A stretch of DNA of 49,896 nt from Acidobacteriota bacterium (lineage in GTDB: Bacteria > Acidobacteriota > Terriglobia > Bryobacterales > Bryobacteraceae). The translations under genes and the position numbers were made by a program. Of this stretch, positions 17,136-26,110 are shown one piece after another. Position 1 is the first letter of the stretch. Each line of letters opens with the position of its first letter. The notes under the pieces are model-generated. The model was not told the origin of the DNA and searched no databases. It worked only from the letters and a program-made list of their open reading frames with translations. The DNA lies in NCBI GenBank assembly GCA_016185425.1, contig JACPNQ010000033.1:1-49896 (forward strand). Reading direction: 5' to 3'.

Positions 17136-18602
17136 ATGTCCACAGCCATTCGGGCTCACGAGCGGCCGTTCCTCGAAGCGGTGGCCGCTCTTGCCTATGC
17201 TAACCCCTTCTCCACGGACCGTGTCCATTGGGAGAAGGCCGCACTTGGCGGCGAATTCCTACCGGGTGATCCGATCTGGTCGGTGTCGGTGGCCGACCCC
17301 GACGCAGTACGGCCCAATATCTGGCGAATTCAGGAAAAGCTCGGTCCGGTGCTCGAGGCGGTGCGAGGGCGGTTGTCGAAACACGAGGGCGATTGGGCGC
17401 TTTATGAAGAATGTGTCCACTCGCTGCTCTACCAGCGCTACTACGAGAACTTCGTCCATTCCAGCGGCCAGTGGGCGTTCTACAGGAAGTTCGCGACCGA
17501 CTGGGCGCATTTCTTCGACATCCCGGGAAGGCGCTACCAAACGGCCCTGCCGGTCGAACACTTCTTTGCCTGTTGTTGGCAACTCGCGCGGGCATTTCAC
17601 AGGATCTTCGATCACATCATCGGATCGTCGATGCCTGCCGCCAGGCTGCGCGGGAGTATCTGGGAGTCGATCTTCACTTGCGATCTGCGGCGCTACCGCC
17701 GCGTGCTGTGGCGGAAGATGGGTGACTTTCCGACATTGATAACTGGCCCCTCGGGCACCGGAAAAGAGTTGGTTGCAAGGGCTATCGCCGGGGCGCGTTA
17801 TCTACCGTTCAACCCGTCGCGCATGGCATTCGAGCAGCCGAAGGGCGAGAGCTTTTTCGCGGTGAATCTGGCGGCGCTCTCGCCATCGTTGATCGAGAGC
17901 GAGTTATTTGGGCACAAACGGGGGTCGTTCACCGGGGCGATTGCGGATCGTGTGGGTTGGCTGGAGGCATGCCCGCGGCAGGGTTCGGTGTTCCTGGACG
18001 AGTTGGGTGAGATGGAAATGCCAATTCAGGTGAAGCTGCTGCGCGTGATGGAGACGCGGGAGTACGCGGCGGTCGGCGACACAGCGTTGAAGCGTTTTGA
18101 AGGGAAGTTGATCGCGGCGACGAACCGGGACCTGGCAGCGGAAATCGCGGCAGGCCGCTTCCGGGACGATCTCTACTATCGCCTTTGTGCCGACCTGATC
18201 CGGACACCGTCGCTCGCCGAACAGATCGATGCCGCGCCGGGCTCGTTCGACGAGCTAATCCTTCACATGACGCGCCGCGCCGTAGGCGAAGAGGCCGAGT
18301 CGGCATATCCGGTCGTGCGCGACTGGATCGGTTCCCATCTGCCGAATGGGTACCGTTGGCCGGGGAACTACAGGGAACTGGAACAGTGCGTACGCAATGT
18401 GCTGATCCGTCAATCGTATCGGCCTCTGACGGCGCCGGAGGAAGGATTCAATCAACGATTCAACCGCGGCGAGCTAACAGCCGACGAAGTGCTGAACCAC
18501 TACGCGCGGCTGGTTTACAACCAGTGCGGATCATACGTGGAGACCGCGCGGAAGCTCGGCCTCGACCGGCGGACCGTAAAGGCGCGCGTCGAGAGCGCTT
18601 GA
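17136..18602 (+). CDS. Sigma-54-dependent transcriptional activator without receiver domain
   Basis: The 488-residue product has an unrecognised N-terminal region of about 200 residues, then a sigma-54 AAA+ domain: Walker A G-P-S-G-T-G-K-E near 204-211, the sigma-contact loop as G-S-F-T-G-A near 262 (most relatives have GAFTGA), Walker B V-F-L-D-E near 285 and the arginine-finger segment F-R-D-D-L-Y-Y-R-L near 341. A C-terminal Fis-type helix-turn-helix includes T-A-R-K-L-G-L-D-R-R-T-V-K. With no phosphoacceptor domain, the signal is probably sensed through the N-terminus. The frame stays open far upstream, but that part is antisense to the acyltransferase fusion; the ATG at 17136 fits the divergent arrangement with a 78-base gap. 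The target genes are unknown. Confidence 0.85.
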   Translation: MSTAIRAHERPFLEAVAALAYANPFSTDRVHWEKAALGGEFLPGDPIWSVSVADPDAVRPNIWRIQEKLGPVLEAVRGRLSKHEGDWALYEECVHSLLYQRYYENFVHSSGQWAFYRKFATDWAHFFDIPGRRYQTALPVEHFFACCWQLARAFHRIFDHIIGSSMPAARLRGSIWESIFTCDLRRYRRVLWRKMGDFPTLITGPSGTGKELVARAIAGARYLPFNPSRMAFEQPKGESFFAVNLAALSPSLIESELFGHKRGSFTGAIADRVGWLEACPRQGSVFLDELGEMEMPIQVKLLRVMETREYAAVGDTALKRFEGKLIAATNRDLAAEIAAGRFRDDLYYRLCADLIRTPSLAEQIDAAPGSFDELILHMTRRAVGEEAESAYPVVRDWIGSHLPNGYRWPGNYRELEQCVRNVLIRQSYRPLTAPEEGFNQRFNRGELTADEVLNHYARLVYNQCGSYVETARKLGLDRRTVKARVESA

Positions 18603-18640
18603 CTGCGCTGCCCTGTCCGGGCTATACATAGTCTAGACAA
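18599..18640 (+). promoter_or_regulatory. Promoter and candidate operator of the PadR gene
   Basis: TTGACT at 18599-18604 and TATACA at 18623-18628 are 18 bases apart, a good sigma-70-type promoter. The -35 box overlaps the stop codon of the preceding regulator gene. Just after the -10 box, AGTCTAGACA (core TCTAGA at 18632-18637) is a near-palindrome over the expected transcription start, a sensible place for PadR to repress itself. GGGAG then precedes the ATG at 18650. Confidence 0.5.
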
Positions 18641-18649
18641 GGGAGCGGC

Positions 18650-18982
18650 ATGGGAACTTCTACTCCGGAGCTGTTGCCGGGCACATTGTATCTGCTGGTA
18701 ATGCGTACACTGGCGGCCGGGCCGCTGCACGGGTACGCGATCGCCAAGCGGATCAAGGAGAGCTCTGGCGCGTTCTTGACCGTGGAAGAAGGGTCGCTAT
18801 ATCCGGCGCTGAACCGGATGCTGGTGAAAGGCTGGCTGAAGTCCGAGTGGGGGTTGTCGGAATCCAATCGAAAGGCGCGTTTCTACCAGCTCACTGCGAA
18901 GGGCCGAAAACAACTGGAACAGGAAGACAAAGAGTTCCGTAGTATGGTCCGTGCGATCAAGCTGGTGCTGGACAACGCGTAG
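18650..18982 (+). CDS. PadR-family transcriptional repressor
   Basis: The 110-residue product is a winged-helix PadR protein. It has the family opening L-L-P-G-T-L-Y-L-L-V, the G-P-L-H-G-Y-A-I-A-K-R-I recognition region and the wing E-G-S-L-Y-P-A-L-N-R-M, and it ends in a short helix for dimerisation. PadR proteins repress neighbouring transport or stress genes until a ligand binds. The gene directly precedes the large permease gene (10-base gap); this pairing recurs many times in acidobacterial genomes. The promoter contains a TCTAGA-centred element that could be its own operator. Confidence 0.92.
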   Translation: MGTSTPELLPGTLYLLVMRTLAAGPLHGYAIAKRIKESSGAFLTVEEGSLYPALNRMLVKGWLKSEWGLSESNRKARFYQLTAKGRKQLEQEDKEFRSMVRAIKLVLDNA

Positions 18983-18992
18983 GTAACAGGAG

Positions 18993-21569
18993 ATGGAGTT
19001 CCGCAACAAGATTGCGTTTTGGCGCGGGCGCAGGGAGTTCGACGCGGCGCTCGATGAGGAGATGGCGTTCCATGTGGAGGAGCGCACCGATGAGTTGCAA
19101 CGCTCCGGGGTGCCACGCGAAGAGGCACTGCGGCGGGCGCGAGTTGAATTCGGCTCTTCGTTGAAAACGGCCGAAGATACGCGGCGCGAGTGGCAATTCA
19201 CCTGGCTTGTGGATGTTATCGCCGATCTGCGGTACACCGCGCGCGCTATGCGCAAGGAACCGGCGTTCTGGCTTGTGGCGGTGGTGTCGCTGGCGCTGGG
19301 AATCGGCGTGAATACGGCGATTTTCAGCTTATCGGTGGAAGCGCTGATGAGCGAACCGTCGGTGCGGGATTCGTCGACGATTGCCTTGGCGAGGCTTGGT
19401 GGCAACAGCCACGCCGGCATGCCGCAGTTCCAATTTGTCCGCGATGCCAAGGCATTTCCGGACGTCGCCGGGTTGCGGGAAGACGGCGATATCAACTGGC
19501 GGAATGGCGACGAGACGCAGCGGCTGTTCGCGATGCGCGTGACCGACAACATGTTCGAGATGGCGGGTATTCCGGTGCTGATGGGCAGGGGACTCCGGCC
19601 GGGTGAGCAGGATACGGTCGTGATTTCGAGCCGCATGTGGCGGGGAAGATTGGCGTCCGATCCAAATGTGATTGGGCGCTCGCTCGTGCTGGATGGGCGG
19701 CCGCATACCGTTGTGGGTGTGCTGCCGGAAAATCACCGTACGCTTTTTGGATTCGGGTTTCATCCGGACCTTTACGCCCCGGTGCAGGGAATCCAGGCGC
19801 GCGTGCAACTCTACGTTAGGACTCCCGAGGGCACTTCGATGGAGACGGCGCGCGAGCGGCTGCGGCTTGTCGGCGCTGCGCTTGACAAAGAGATGCCGGA
19901 GCGCGAAATCAAGTACGCCAACGATATTCGCTTCACGCCGGTGTCGGGAATTCAGCGCGTGACGTCCGAGAAATCTATCTCGCTGTTCTTCGCGATGTTG
20001 ATGACGGTTGTGACGCTGTTATTAGTGATCGCTTGTTTGAATGTGTCCGGTCTCCTGCTGGCACGGGCGTCGAGCCGCGGGAAGGAGTTTGCCATTCGCA
20101 AGAGCCTGGGCGCCGGGCAGAGCCGGTTGCTGCGGCAATTGCTAACGGAAAGCCTTCTGCTGTCCGTGCTGGGAACGCTCGCGGGGCTGGCGCTGAATCT
20201 GATCCTGACGAGGCTCGTGAGCAATGTGGATTTGAATTTGCCGGTGCCGATCGTGCTTCGTATCGACCCCGATTGGCGGTTGATGGCGTACGCTTCGGGC
20301 ATTGCCACGGCGTGTGCGCTTCTGGTGGGTTTGCTGCCGGCCTGGCGCGCGAGCCGGGCATCGGCCGGAGACGCGTTGAAGCAGAGCGAGCACCAGGTGA
20401 GCGGGAGGCTGACGCTGCGGCGCGGCCTCGTGGTGGCGCAGGTGGCGACCTCATTGATTATCTTGACGACGGCGGTATTGTTTGCGCGCAACCTGGTGGA
20501 ATCTCTGTTTACCAGCCCCGGCTTCGACCTGGACAAGACGCTCTACGCAAGCGTGCGGCTGGTGCCGGAATCCTACCCCGATGCGGCGAGCCGGAAGGCG
20601 CTGGTGATGCGGGCGCAGACCGCGCTGGCCGGTGTACCAGGAGTGGAGTCAGTGGCAACGTCGGGCATGATTCCGTTCAACGACGATTCGACTTATGGCG
20701 GAACGATTCGCACCGATATTTCGCCGGAGCCGAAGCGAATCCCGCGGCACGTGAATCGCGTAGGGCCGGGATACTTCCGCACCATGGGCGTGCCAGTGCT
20801 CTCTGGCCGCGAGTTTCTGGATAACGATGACAACGTAGTCGTCGTGAACCAGACGTTCGCGCGGCTGGCGTTTGGCGACGTGCCCGCGGTGGGCCACGCG
20901 GTGCGGTTCGGCGAACGGGAAGTGTCGATTGTGGGCGTAGTGAAAGACAGTAAATATGCATGGATGAGCGATCATCAGCGGCCGGCCGTTTTTGAGTGTT
21001 ACCAGATGTCGACGGGAGGAAGCCGTGCGGCTATCGTGAACTTCATGATTCGTACACCCTTGGATCCTGAGACTTTGGTGAAGTCGCTACGGCGGACATT
21101 GAACGACGTCGACACATCGGCGGCGGTGGAGGTGAAGCCGATGAAGCATGCGATGGGAATGGCGCTGCTGCCCAGTCGTGTCGGCGCGGGATTGTTGGGC
21201 CTGATGGGAATTTTGGGGCTTGTTTTAACCGGTATTGGCTTGTATGGATTGATGGCTTACTCCGTGGCGCGGCGTGTGCGGGAAATTGGCCTCCGTGTGG
21301 CGCTGGGTGCGGCGCCGGGGCGCGTGCTGGGCCTGGTCTTTCGCGAAGGGGCATGGCTCGTGGGAATTGGTCTGGTGTTGGGGTTGGGCGCGTCGTACTT
21401 CGTCACGCGGCCATTGGCACGCTACTTGGTGGAGGGATTGTCGACGGCCGATCCGATTACGTATGCCGCTGTTTCGGTGCTGATGATTGGGGCAGGCTGG
21501 GCGGCATGCCTGGTGCCCGCGCGGCGCGCGCTTCGAGTTGAGCCGATGGAGGCGCTACGGTATGAGTAG
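18993..21569 (+). CDS. ADOP-type ABC transporter permease (MacB/FtsX fold)
   Basis: The 858-residue inner-membrane protein begins with the short cytoplasmic prefix typical of acidobacterial duplicated orphan permeases (E-F-D-A-A-L-D-E-E-M-A-F-H then R-A-R-V-E-F-G, about residues 15-60). Next comes a membrane segment near 90 (G-I-G-V-N-T-A-I-F-S), a periplasmic MacB_PCD domain, an FtsX block near 320-480, a second periplasmic domain and a second FtsX block at the C-terminus (G-L-R-V-A-L-G-A-A-P-G-R-V). No ATPase gene is adjacent, as usual for these orphan permeases. AGGAG directly abuts the ATG, so initiation may depend on coupling to padR. The transported substrate is unknown. Its last 15 bases overlap the convergent DUF3592 gene. 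Confidence 0.9.
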   Translation: MEFRNKIAFWRGRREFDAALDEEMAFHVEERTDELQRSGVPREEALRRARVEFGSSLKTAEDTRREWQFTWLVDVIADLRYTARAMRKEPAFWLVAVVSLALGIGVNTAIFSLSVEALMSEPSVRDSSTIALARLGGNSHAGMPQFQFVRDAKAFPDVAGLREDGDINWRNGDETQRLFAMRVTDNMFEMAGIPVLMGRGLRPGEQDTVVISSRMWRGRLASDPNVIGRSLVLDGRPHTVVGVLPENHRTLFGFGFHPDLYAPVQGIQARVQLYVRTPEGTSMETARERLRLVGAALDKEMPEREIKYANDIRFTPVSGIQRVTSEKSISLFFAMLMTVVTLLLVIACLNVSGLLLARASSRGKEFAIRKSLGAGQSRLLRQLLTESLLLSVLGTLAGLALNLILTRLVSNVDLNLPVPIVLRIDPDWRLMAYASGIATACALLVGLLPAWRASRASAGDALKQSEHQVSGRLTLRRGLVVAQVATSLIILTTAVLFARNLVESLFTSPGFDLDKTLYASVRLVPESYPDAASRKALVMRAQTALAGVPGVESVATSGMIPFNDDSTYGGTIRTDISPEPKRIPRHVNRVGPGYFRTMGVPVLSGREFLDNDDNVVVVNQTFARLAFGDVPAVGHAVRFGEREVSIVGVVKDSKYAWMSDHQRPAVFECYQMSTGGSRAAIVNFMIRTPLDPETLVKSLRRTLNDVDTSAAVEVKPMKHAMGMALLPSRVGAGLLGLMGILGLVLTGIGLYGLMAYSVARRVREIGLRVALGAAPGRVLGLVFREGAWLVGIGLVLGLGASYFVTRPLARYLVEGLSTADPITYAAVSVLMIGAGWAACLVPARRALRVEPMEALRYE

Positions 21570-22397
21570 GCCGAGCAAGAGGAACAATGCGCCGAAGCCG
21601 AGTAGCAGTTTGACGCCGTTGGCTTTGTCGTCGTCCGGTTGCGGGATGTTGGAGAGTGCCGCGGGATCGTCGGGGTCGACGATCTTGTCGAAAGTTGGAT
21701 TCGTCCCATCTTGATAGGCATCGACATCCGAACCGGCGGGGTACATGAATTCACGGCCGCCGTACTGATAACGGATTGTTTCGAGGTCGCCTTCCTTCCA
21801 CGGGGTGATCAAGCCGCGAGAGTCGAACACGGTGGTAAGCGGCACCTTCTCGACGCGGACTTGCACATGCGGCCACGAGGATTTGCGCTGCAGGTTGGAG
21901 TAAAGCAGGGCGCCTCCGGCGAGCGGGATGATGCCCATTAACGCGAATCCGCGTTGCGGGCGCATTAGCCATGGACCGCTCATGGAAGCGTACCCGAAGT
22001 AGGAAAGCAGGAAGAAAGCTAATGAGAATCCGGCGGCGGCCCAACCGGCGCCGAAGTGCCAGTCAGGCAAACCGCGGCGAAGGAGGACGTCTTTGCCGCT
22101 GCGCAGAATATTGACGGTTTTGCCGGGCGGATAGTTATCGTAAACCATCAGCGCCTCTTCAATGTGCTTGTGCGGAAGCTGCTGTTGCCATGTCAGTTGG
22201 TCGCCGGACGCCGTTCGGAATTGCAGCTCCATATCGAAAGTCAGGCGGATCCCACCGCGGCTCGGGCCGTTGTCCCGGATGTCCATCTTGCGGCTCGAAA
22301 TCGTGGCCGGTATGGGCGACGCTGTATAGACCACCGCGAGGAAATAGAGCGCGGGAATGGCACAGAGGATGGCGATGATAAGTGGGATTGTTCGCAC
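21555..22397 (-). CDS. DUF3592-like membrane protein
   Basis: The 280-residue product has an N-terminal membrane anchor (about residues 4-26), an extracytoplasmic beta domain containing Y-D-N-Y-P-P-G-K-T-V-N-I-L, a central pair of membrane helices (about 120-165), a second beta region and a C-terminal helix (G-F-G-A-L-F-L-L-L-G-L-L-I-P). The Y-x-x-G-K-x-V motif next to a membrane helix is the mark of DUF3592 proteins, here apparently in two copies (the second weaker). The function of the family is not established. The 3' end overlaps the permease gene by 15 bases. Confidence 0.6.
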   Translation of the reverse strand: MRTIPLIIAILCAIPALYFLAVVYTASPIPATISSRKMDIRDNGPSRGGIRLTFDMELQFRTASGDQLTWQQQLPHKHIEEALMVYDNYPPGKTVNILRSGKDVLLRRGLPDWHFGAGWAAAGFSLAFFLLSYFGYASMSGPWLMRPQRGFALMGIIPLAGGALLYSNLQRKSSWPHVQVRVEKVPLTTVFDSRGLITPWKEGDLETIRYQYGGREFMYPAGSDVDAYQDGTNPTFDKIVDPDDPAALSNIPQPDDDKANGVKLLLGFGALFLLLGLLIP

Positions 22398-22417
22398 AGT
22401 TTATTCCAGAGTCCGGA

Positions 22418-22440
22418 AATAGGTGTACTGTCCCCCTATT
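22418..22440. repeat. Short inverted repeat between two minus-strand genes
   Basis: AATAGG at 22418-22423 and CCTATT at 22435-22440 frame an 11-base centre with the sequence TGTACTGTCCC. It reaches into the stop of the S9 peptidase gene. It could be a weak hairpin after that gene or a fragment of a dispersed repeat; only one copy was seen. Confidence 0.3.
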
Positions 22441-24463
22441 AATCGAGGTACTGCTTCAACCACGCCAGCACTTCCATCATGTGATGCCGGTTGTTTTCAC
22501 CCTTCAAAATCCAGTGCCCCTCATCCGGGAACACCATCAGCCGCGCGGGAATTCCCTGCCGCTGAAGCAGCTTAAACGTCATCAGACTCTCATTCACCGG
22601 CACGCGATAATCCAGCTCGCCCTGCGTGATCAACGATGGCGTCTTCCATTCGGCGGCGTAGCGAAACGGACTCTGATCCATCCATTGCCCCTTGCCCGAC
22701 TCCCACACTTTCGCGCCCATCCGCAGCTCACGCGACAGTCCTCCGTCGTTGGCGCCGTACTGCGACTCATTGTTCACCGCGCCGGCATGGTTGACGATGC
22801 ATTGGAACTGGCGCGTATGGCCATTGAACCAGTTCATCAGGTAGCCGCCATAGCTCGCACCCATCGCGCACTGTTTTTCAGTGTTGATGTACGGGAACTT
22901 CGCCGCTGCCGCGTCAACGGCTTCGAGGATCTCCCGCGCCGGACCGCGAAGCACGTCGCGCTCTATGTCTTCGGCAAATTTCTCGCCGAAACCTGTCGAG
23001 CCCGTGTAATTCGTCATCAATAGAACATAACCAGGGCTGGTCAACAAATGATAGTTCCACCGCGTGGAGAACGCATCGCCGGACATTGCGTTCGGCCCTC
23101 CATGCGGGAATACCAGCAGCGGATACTTCTTCGACTTATCCAGTCCCGGCGGCGGCACCAGCACACTGTGAATCCGCTTTCCGTTCTTCGCCGTGAACCA
23201 GAAGTGCTCCGGCTTCGGCAGATCGAGCTCGGAGAGCTTTGCCGCGTTGAACGAGGTCAGCAGCGTGTGCCCCTTCGTTTCAATACGAGCAATCTCCGGA
23301 GGTTGCGTGCTGGCTGAGTAAGTCGCGACGATCTTATTTCCCGCAAAATGTGGCGGGCCGTAGCCGCCCTCGCTGACTTCCAAGATTTTCTCAACGGCGC
23401 CGCCGGCAGCCGGCACGCGGAACAGTTTGCTGAAGCCGTCGTCCTCAGCTTCGAAAACAATCGACGCGCCGTCGCCGGAAATATCGAAACTGCCGACACT
23501 GCGGTCGAACGCGCCGGTCAATGTTTTCGGTGCGCCCGCGTTGGGCCAATCGAGGCGGGCGATGCGGCTATTCGAGTAGAGATGTTGCGGGGTCGCCGTC
23601 CGCTCCTGCTGCGCGTACAAAGCTTTGCCGTCAGGGGCGAAGGCCGGGTGCGTGTAGCTGAATCCGGGCTTGGTTAGCTGCACCGGCTCCCCTCCCTGGC
23701 GTTCAATCTTGAACAGGTGCGTTTCAGTCTCCGCGCGCATCATGTCGCTCTTGTTCACTACGGCGGCGAAGACAATCTCGCGTCCGTTCGGCGCCCATAC
23801 AGGTTGCAGACTGGTGTCGGAGCTCAGGCCGCTGCGAATGCCGGAGAAGCCTGCCGAGTCCACCAAACGGCCTTTGTCGAGCAGATCGATCGGCGACTTC
23901 CAGCCCGGCTCCCACACGTACAGATGCGGGCGGCTGTCGTCGAGCCACGCATTCCAATACCGTACCGGCATGTTGTCATAAACACGCGCCGTCGACTTGC
24001 CCGGATTCTTCCGCTCCCCCTTCACCGTGGATTCAAACAGCATCCCCTGGCCGTCGGGCCGCCACTTCGGATTCGCCACTGCCGTTGCCAGCGACGTCAC
24101 GCGCTGTGCCTCGCCGCCTTGCACCGGTAGGATGTATAACTGCGCGACTTCGTCGCCTTCCCGCTTCGCCGTGAACGCAATCCGCGTCGAATCCGGCGAC
24201 CACGCCACTCCGCCTTCCGGCCCCTTTGTCGATGTCAGCCGCCGCGCCGGCGCATTGCCGTCGACAGGCACGATCCATAGATCGCTCACCGCCTTGGCCG
24301 CATCGTAATCGGGCTCGGTCACGGAGAACACCACCCACTTTCCGTCGGGACTCGGGTTCGCCTCGCCGACGCGTTTCAGAAGAAAGATGTCTTCGTGGGT
24401 GACGGGCCGCTTCTGTGCGGTAAGCAATGTAGCTGCCAGCAGCAGCAGGGATAGAAGACGCAT
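22439..24463 (-). CDS. Secreted S9 family peptidase (acylaminoacyl-peptidase/DPP type)
   Basis: The 674-residue product has a signal peptide (M-R-L-L-S-L-L-L-L-A-A-T-L-L-T-A-Q), an N-terminal WD40-like beta-propeller (repeats of the form S-P-D-G-K-W-V and A-P-D-G-K-A-L) and a C-terminal alpha/beta hydrolase. The catalytic serine is in G-A-S-Y-G-G-Y near 537, the Asp probably in G-E-L-D-Y-R-V-P near 618 and the His in D-E-G-H-W near 651. Enzymes of this family cleave oligopeptides or dipeptides from N-termini after entry through the propeller. It lies 13 bases downstream of the sulfatase gene on the same strand, so the two are probably co-transcribed. Confidence 0.92.
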   Translation of the reverse strand: MRLLSLLLLAATLLTAQKRPVTHEDIFLLKRVGEANPSPDGKWVVFSVTEPDYDAAKAVSDLWIVPVDGNAPARRLTSTKGPEGGVAWSPDSTRIAFTAKREGDEVAQLYILPVQGGEAQRVTSLATAVANPKWRPDGQGMLFESTVKGERKNPGKSTARVYDNMPVRYWNAWLDDSRPHLYVWEPGWKSPIDLLDKGRLVDSAGFSGIRSGLSSDTSLQPVWAPNGREIVFAAVVNKSDMMRAETETHLFKIERQGGEPVQLTKPGFSYTHPAFAPDGKALYAQQERTATPQHLYSNSRIARLDWPNAGAPKTLTGAFDRSVGSFDISGDGASIVFEAEDDGFSKLFRVPAAGGAVEKILEVSEGGYGPPHFAGNKIVATYSASTQPPEIARIETKGHTLLTSFNAAKLSELDLPKPEHFWFTAKNGKRIHSVLVPPPGLDKSKKYPLLVFPHGGPNAMSGDAFSTRWNYHLLTSPGYVLLMTNYTGSTGFGEKFAEDIERDVLRGPAREILEAVDAAAAKFPYINTEKQCAMGASYGGYLMNWFNGHTRQFQCIVNHAGAVNNESQYGANDGGLSRELRMGAKVWESGKGQWMDQSPFRYAAEWKTPSLITQGELDYRVPVNESLMTFKLLQRQGIPARLMVFPDEGHWILKGENNRHHMMEVLAWLKQYLD

Positions 24464-24476
24464 ATGCGCCTTATTT

Positions 24477-25844
24477 TCACACTTCGCGGAACGGCGTGGC
24501 CGGGTCGTAGCGCTCCAGGTGCTCGCGCCAACGCCGCCATTTGCCCCGCATCGTATCGAGTTGCGTGCGGTACGATGGGTCGCTCGCCAGATTGTTTTCT
24601 TCCAACGGATCGCGTTTCAAGTTGTACAGTTCCTCGAATACAGGATTCTCATCCAGAAACCGGCAATACATCCATTCGTTGGTGCGCACCCCCTCCGTGC
24701 GCGGTATCCACGCATTCGGCAGCAGGTGTTCGTAAAAGAACTCGGTGCGCCAGTTCGGCGCGCCGTCTCCGCGCGTCAGCGGCAGCAGATTCCGTCCCTG
24801 CGTCCCCGGCGCCGCGGGAAGCCCGGCTGCGGCGAGTAGCGTAGGCGCGATGTCAATGTTCAATACGGTTTCACTCCGCCGTAGGCCGCCCCGCGTTCGC
24901 GGGTCTATCACAAGGAGCGGCACGCGAATCGATTCCTCATGCAGGAACCATTTCCCCGCCAGACCGTGCTCACCGAGGTAGAAACCGTTGTCCCCCGAAT
25001 AGACGATCACCGTGTTATCGATCTGATTCGTCCGTGTCAAGAACTCCACCATCCGGCCGACCTGCATATCGATCTCGCTCAGCAGCCGGTAATAGTTCCG
25101 AACACTCTCCTGGTAGAGCGCCGGCGTGCCGAACCGCACCACCCAGCGCCGCCGGTTCTCGGACCGTTGCACGGACGGCGGCATCTGCGCGATGTAGCGC
25201 GGGTGCATCGTCTTCGGCTCAGGGAACTTCACGCCCTCATACATCGTGGCCGTCTTCGGGCTGGGCAGGAATTGGCGCGGATCCTCGTCCTGCACGTGGC
25301 CGGCCTTGAAGCTGATGGAGAGGCACCACGGTTGCTGTCCGCCCTGCATGAAGTCGAGCGCCTGGTCGCCCATGATGTCGGTCAGATGCGGCCCAGGCTC
25401 CCCCTGCGGAAAGTACTTGCCCTGGCCCGGAAAGCCTTTCCAGTAGTCGAAGGCGGACGATGGCATCTTGTCCCCAACACCGTACTTGCCGATGAAGCCG
25501 GACCGGTAGCCGGCGGCACGCATCAGTTGCGGATAGGTGAGTTCGAACCGGCCCGGTTTGAACGTGTCCGAGAAGTTGTTAACTCCATGCGTCCGCGCGT
25601 ACTGCCCCGTGAAGATCGAAGCGCGGCTCGTAGCGCAAATCGAAGTCGTGACGAAACAGTTGTCGAATATCGTCCCCCGCGCGGCGAGCCTGTCGATATG
25701 GGGCGTTTTGATAATCTTGTTGCCCATACAGCCCAGCGTGTCCCATCGCTGATCGTCGCCGAGGAGGAAGAGGATGTTGGGGCGCGTAGACTTCTGCGCG
25801 GCAAGGACGGCGGAGGAGGCGAGGAATTGTCGGCGCGTTTGCAT
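24477..25844 (-). CDS. Secreted sulfatase (alkaline phosphatase superfamily)
   Basis: The 455-residue product has a twin-arginine type signal (T-R-R-Q-F-L-A), then the type I sulfatase core: metal-binding Asp30-Asp31 in L-G-D-D-Q-R-W-D and the active-site signature C-A-T-S-R (Cys70 to Arg74). The cysteine is the one converted to formylglycine; Thr replaces the Pro of the textbook C-x-P-x-R motif, as in many environmental sulfatases. H-V-Q-D-E-D-P and D-N-G-F-Y-L-G-E-H-G are further metal and substrate segments. It probably removes sulfate from a polysaccharide or glycan; the substrate is not predictable. No separate formylglycine-generating enzyme is in the window. First gene of a pair with the S9 peptidase. 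Confidence 0.92.
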   Translation of the reverse strand: MQTRRQFLASSAVLAAQKSTRPNILFLLGDDQRWDTLGCMGNKIIKTPHIDRLAARGTIFDNCFVTTSICATSRASIFTGQYARTHGVNNFSDTFKPGRFELTYPQLMRAAGYRSGFIGKYGVGDKMPSSAFDYWKGFPGQGKYFPQGEPGPHLTDIMGDQALDFMQGGQQPWCLSISFKAGHVQDEDPRQFLPSPKTATMYEGVKFPEPKTMHPRYIAQMPPSVQRSENRRRWVVRFGTPALYQESVRNYYRLLSEIDMQVGRMVEFLTRTNQIDNTVIVYSGDNGFYLGEHGLAGKWFLHEESIRVPLLVIDPRTRGGLRRSETVLNIDIAPTLLAAAGLPAAPGTQGRNLLPLTRGDGAPNWRTEFFYEHLLPNAWIPRTEGVRTNEWMYCRFLDENPVFEELYNLKRDPLEENNLASDPSYRTQLDTMRGKWRRWREHLERYDPATPFREV

Positions 25845-25873
25845 ATGGTTGGAAGTTAGTTTACTATTGAACT

Positions 25874-26110
25874 ATGAAGCGGGTGAATATGCACGACGCC
25901 AAGACGCACTTGTCTCAATACGTCGCGGAACTAAAGCCCGGCGAAACTCTCATTCTCTGCAATCGGAATGAGCCGGTGGCGGAGCTGCGGTCGTTGAAAA
26001 GGAAGAAGCTGAAGCCTCGAATAGGTGTCTTCGAAGGGCAGTTTACGGTGCCGGATTCCTTTTTCGAACCGCTCCCAGATGACATCCTGAAAGCCTTCAA
26101 CGGCGAATGA
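25874..26110 (+). CDS. Phd/YefM-type antitoxin
   Basis: The 78-residue product has the fold-defining opening of Phd/YefM antitoxins (V-N-M-H-D-A-K-T-H-L-S-Q-Y-V), followed by P-G-E-T-L-I-L-C-N-R-N-E-P-V-A-E-L. A disordered C-terminal tail would wrap the toxin. Such proteins bind their own promoter and neutralise the toxin. The following toxin start overlaps its stop as ATGA. The 29 bases upstream reach the divergent sulfatase start, so the promoter must be short or extend into that gene. Confidence 0.9.
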   Translation: MKRVNMHDAKTHLSQYVAELKPGETLILCNRNEPVAELRSLKRKKLKPRIGVFEGQFTVPDSFFEPLPDDILKAFNGE

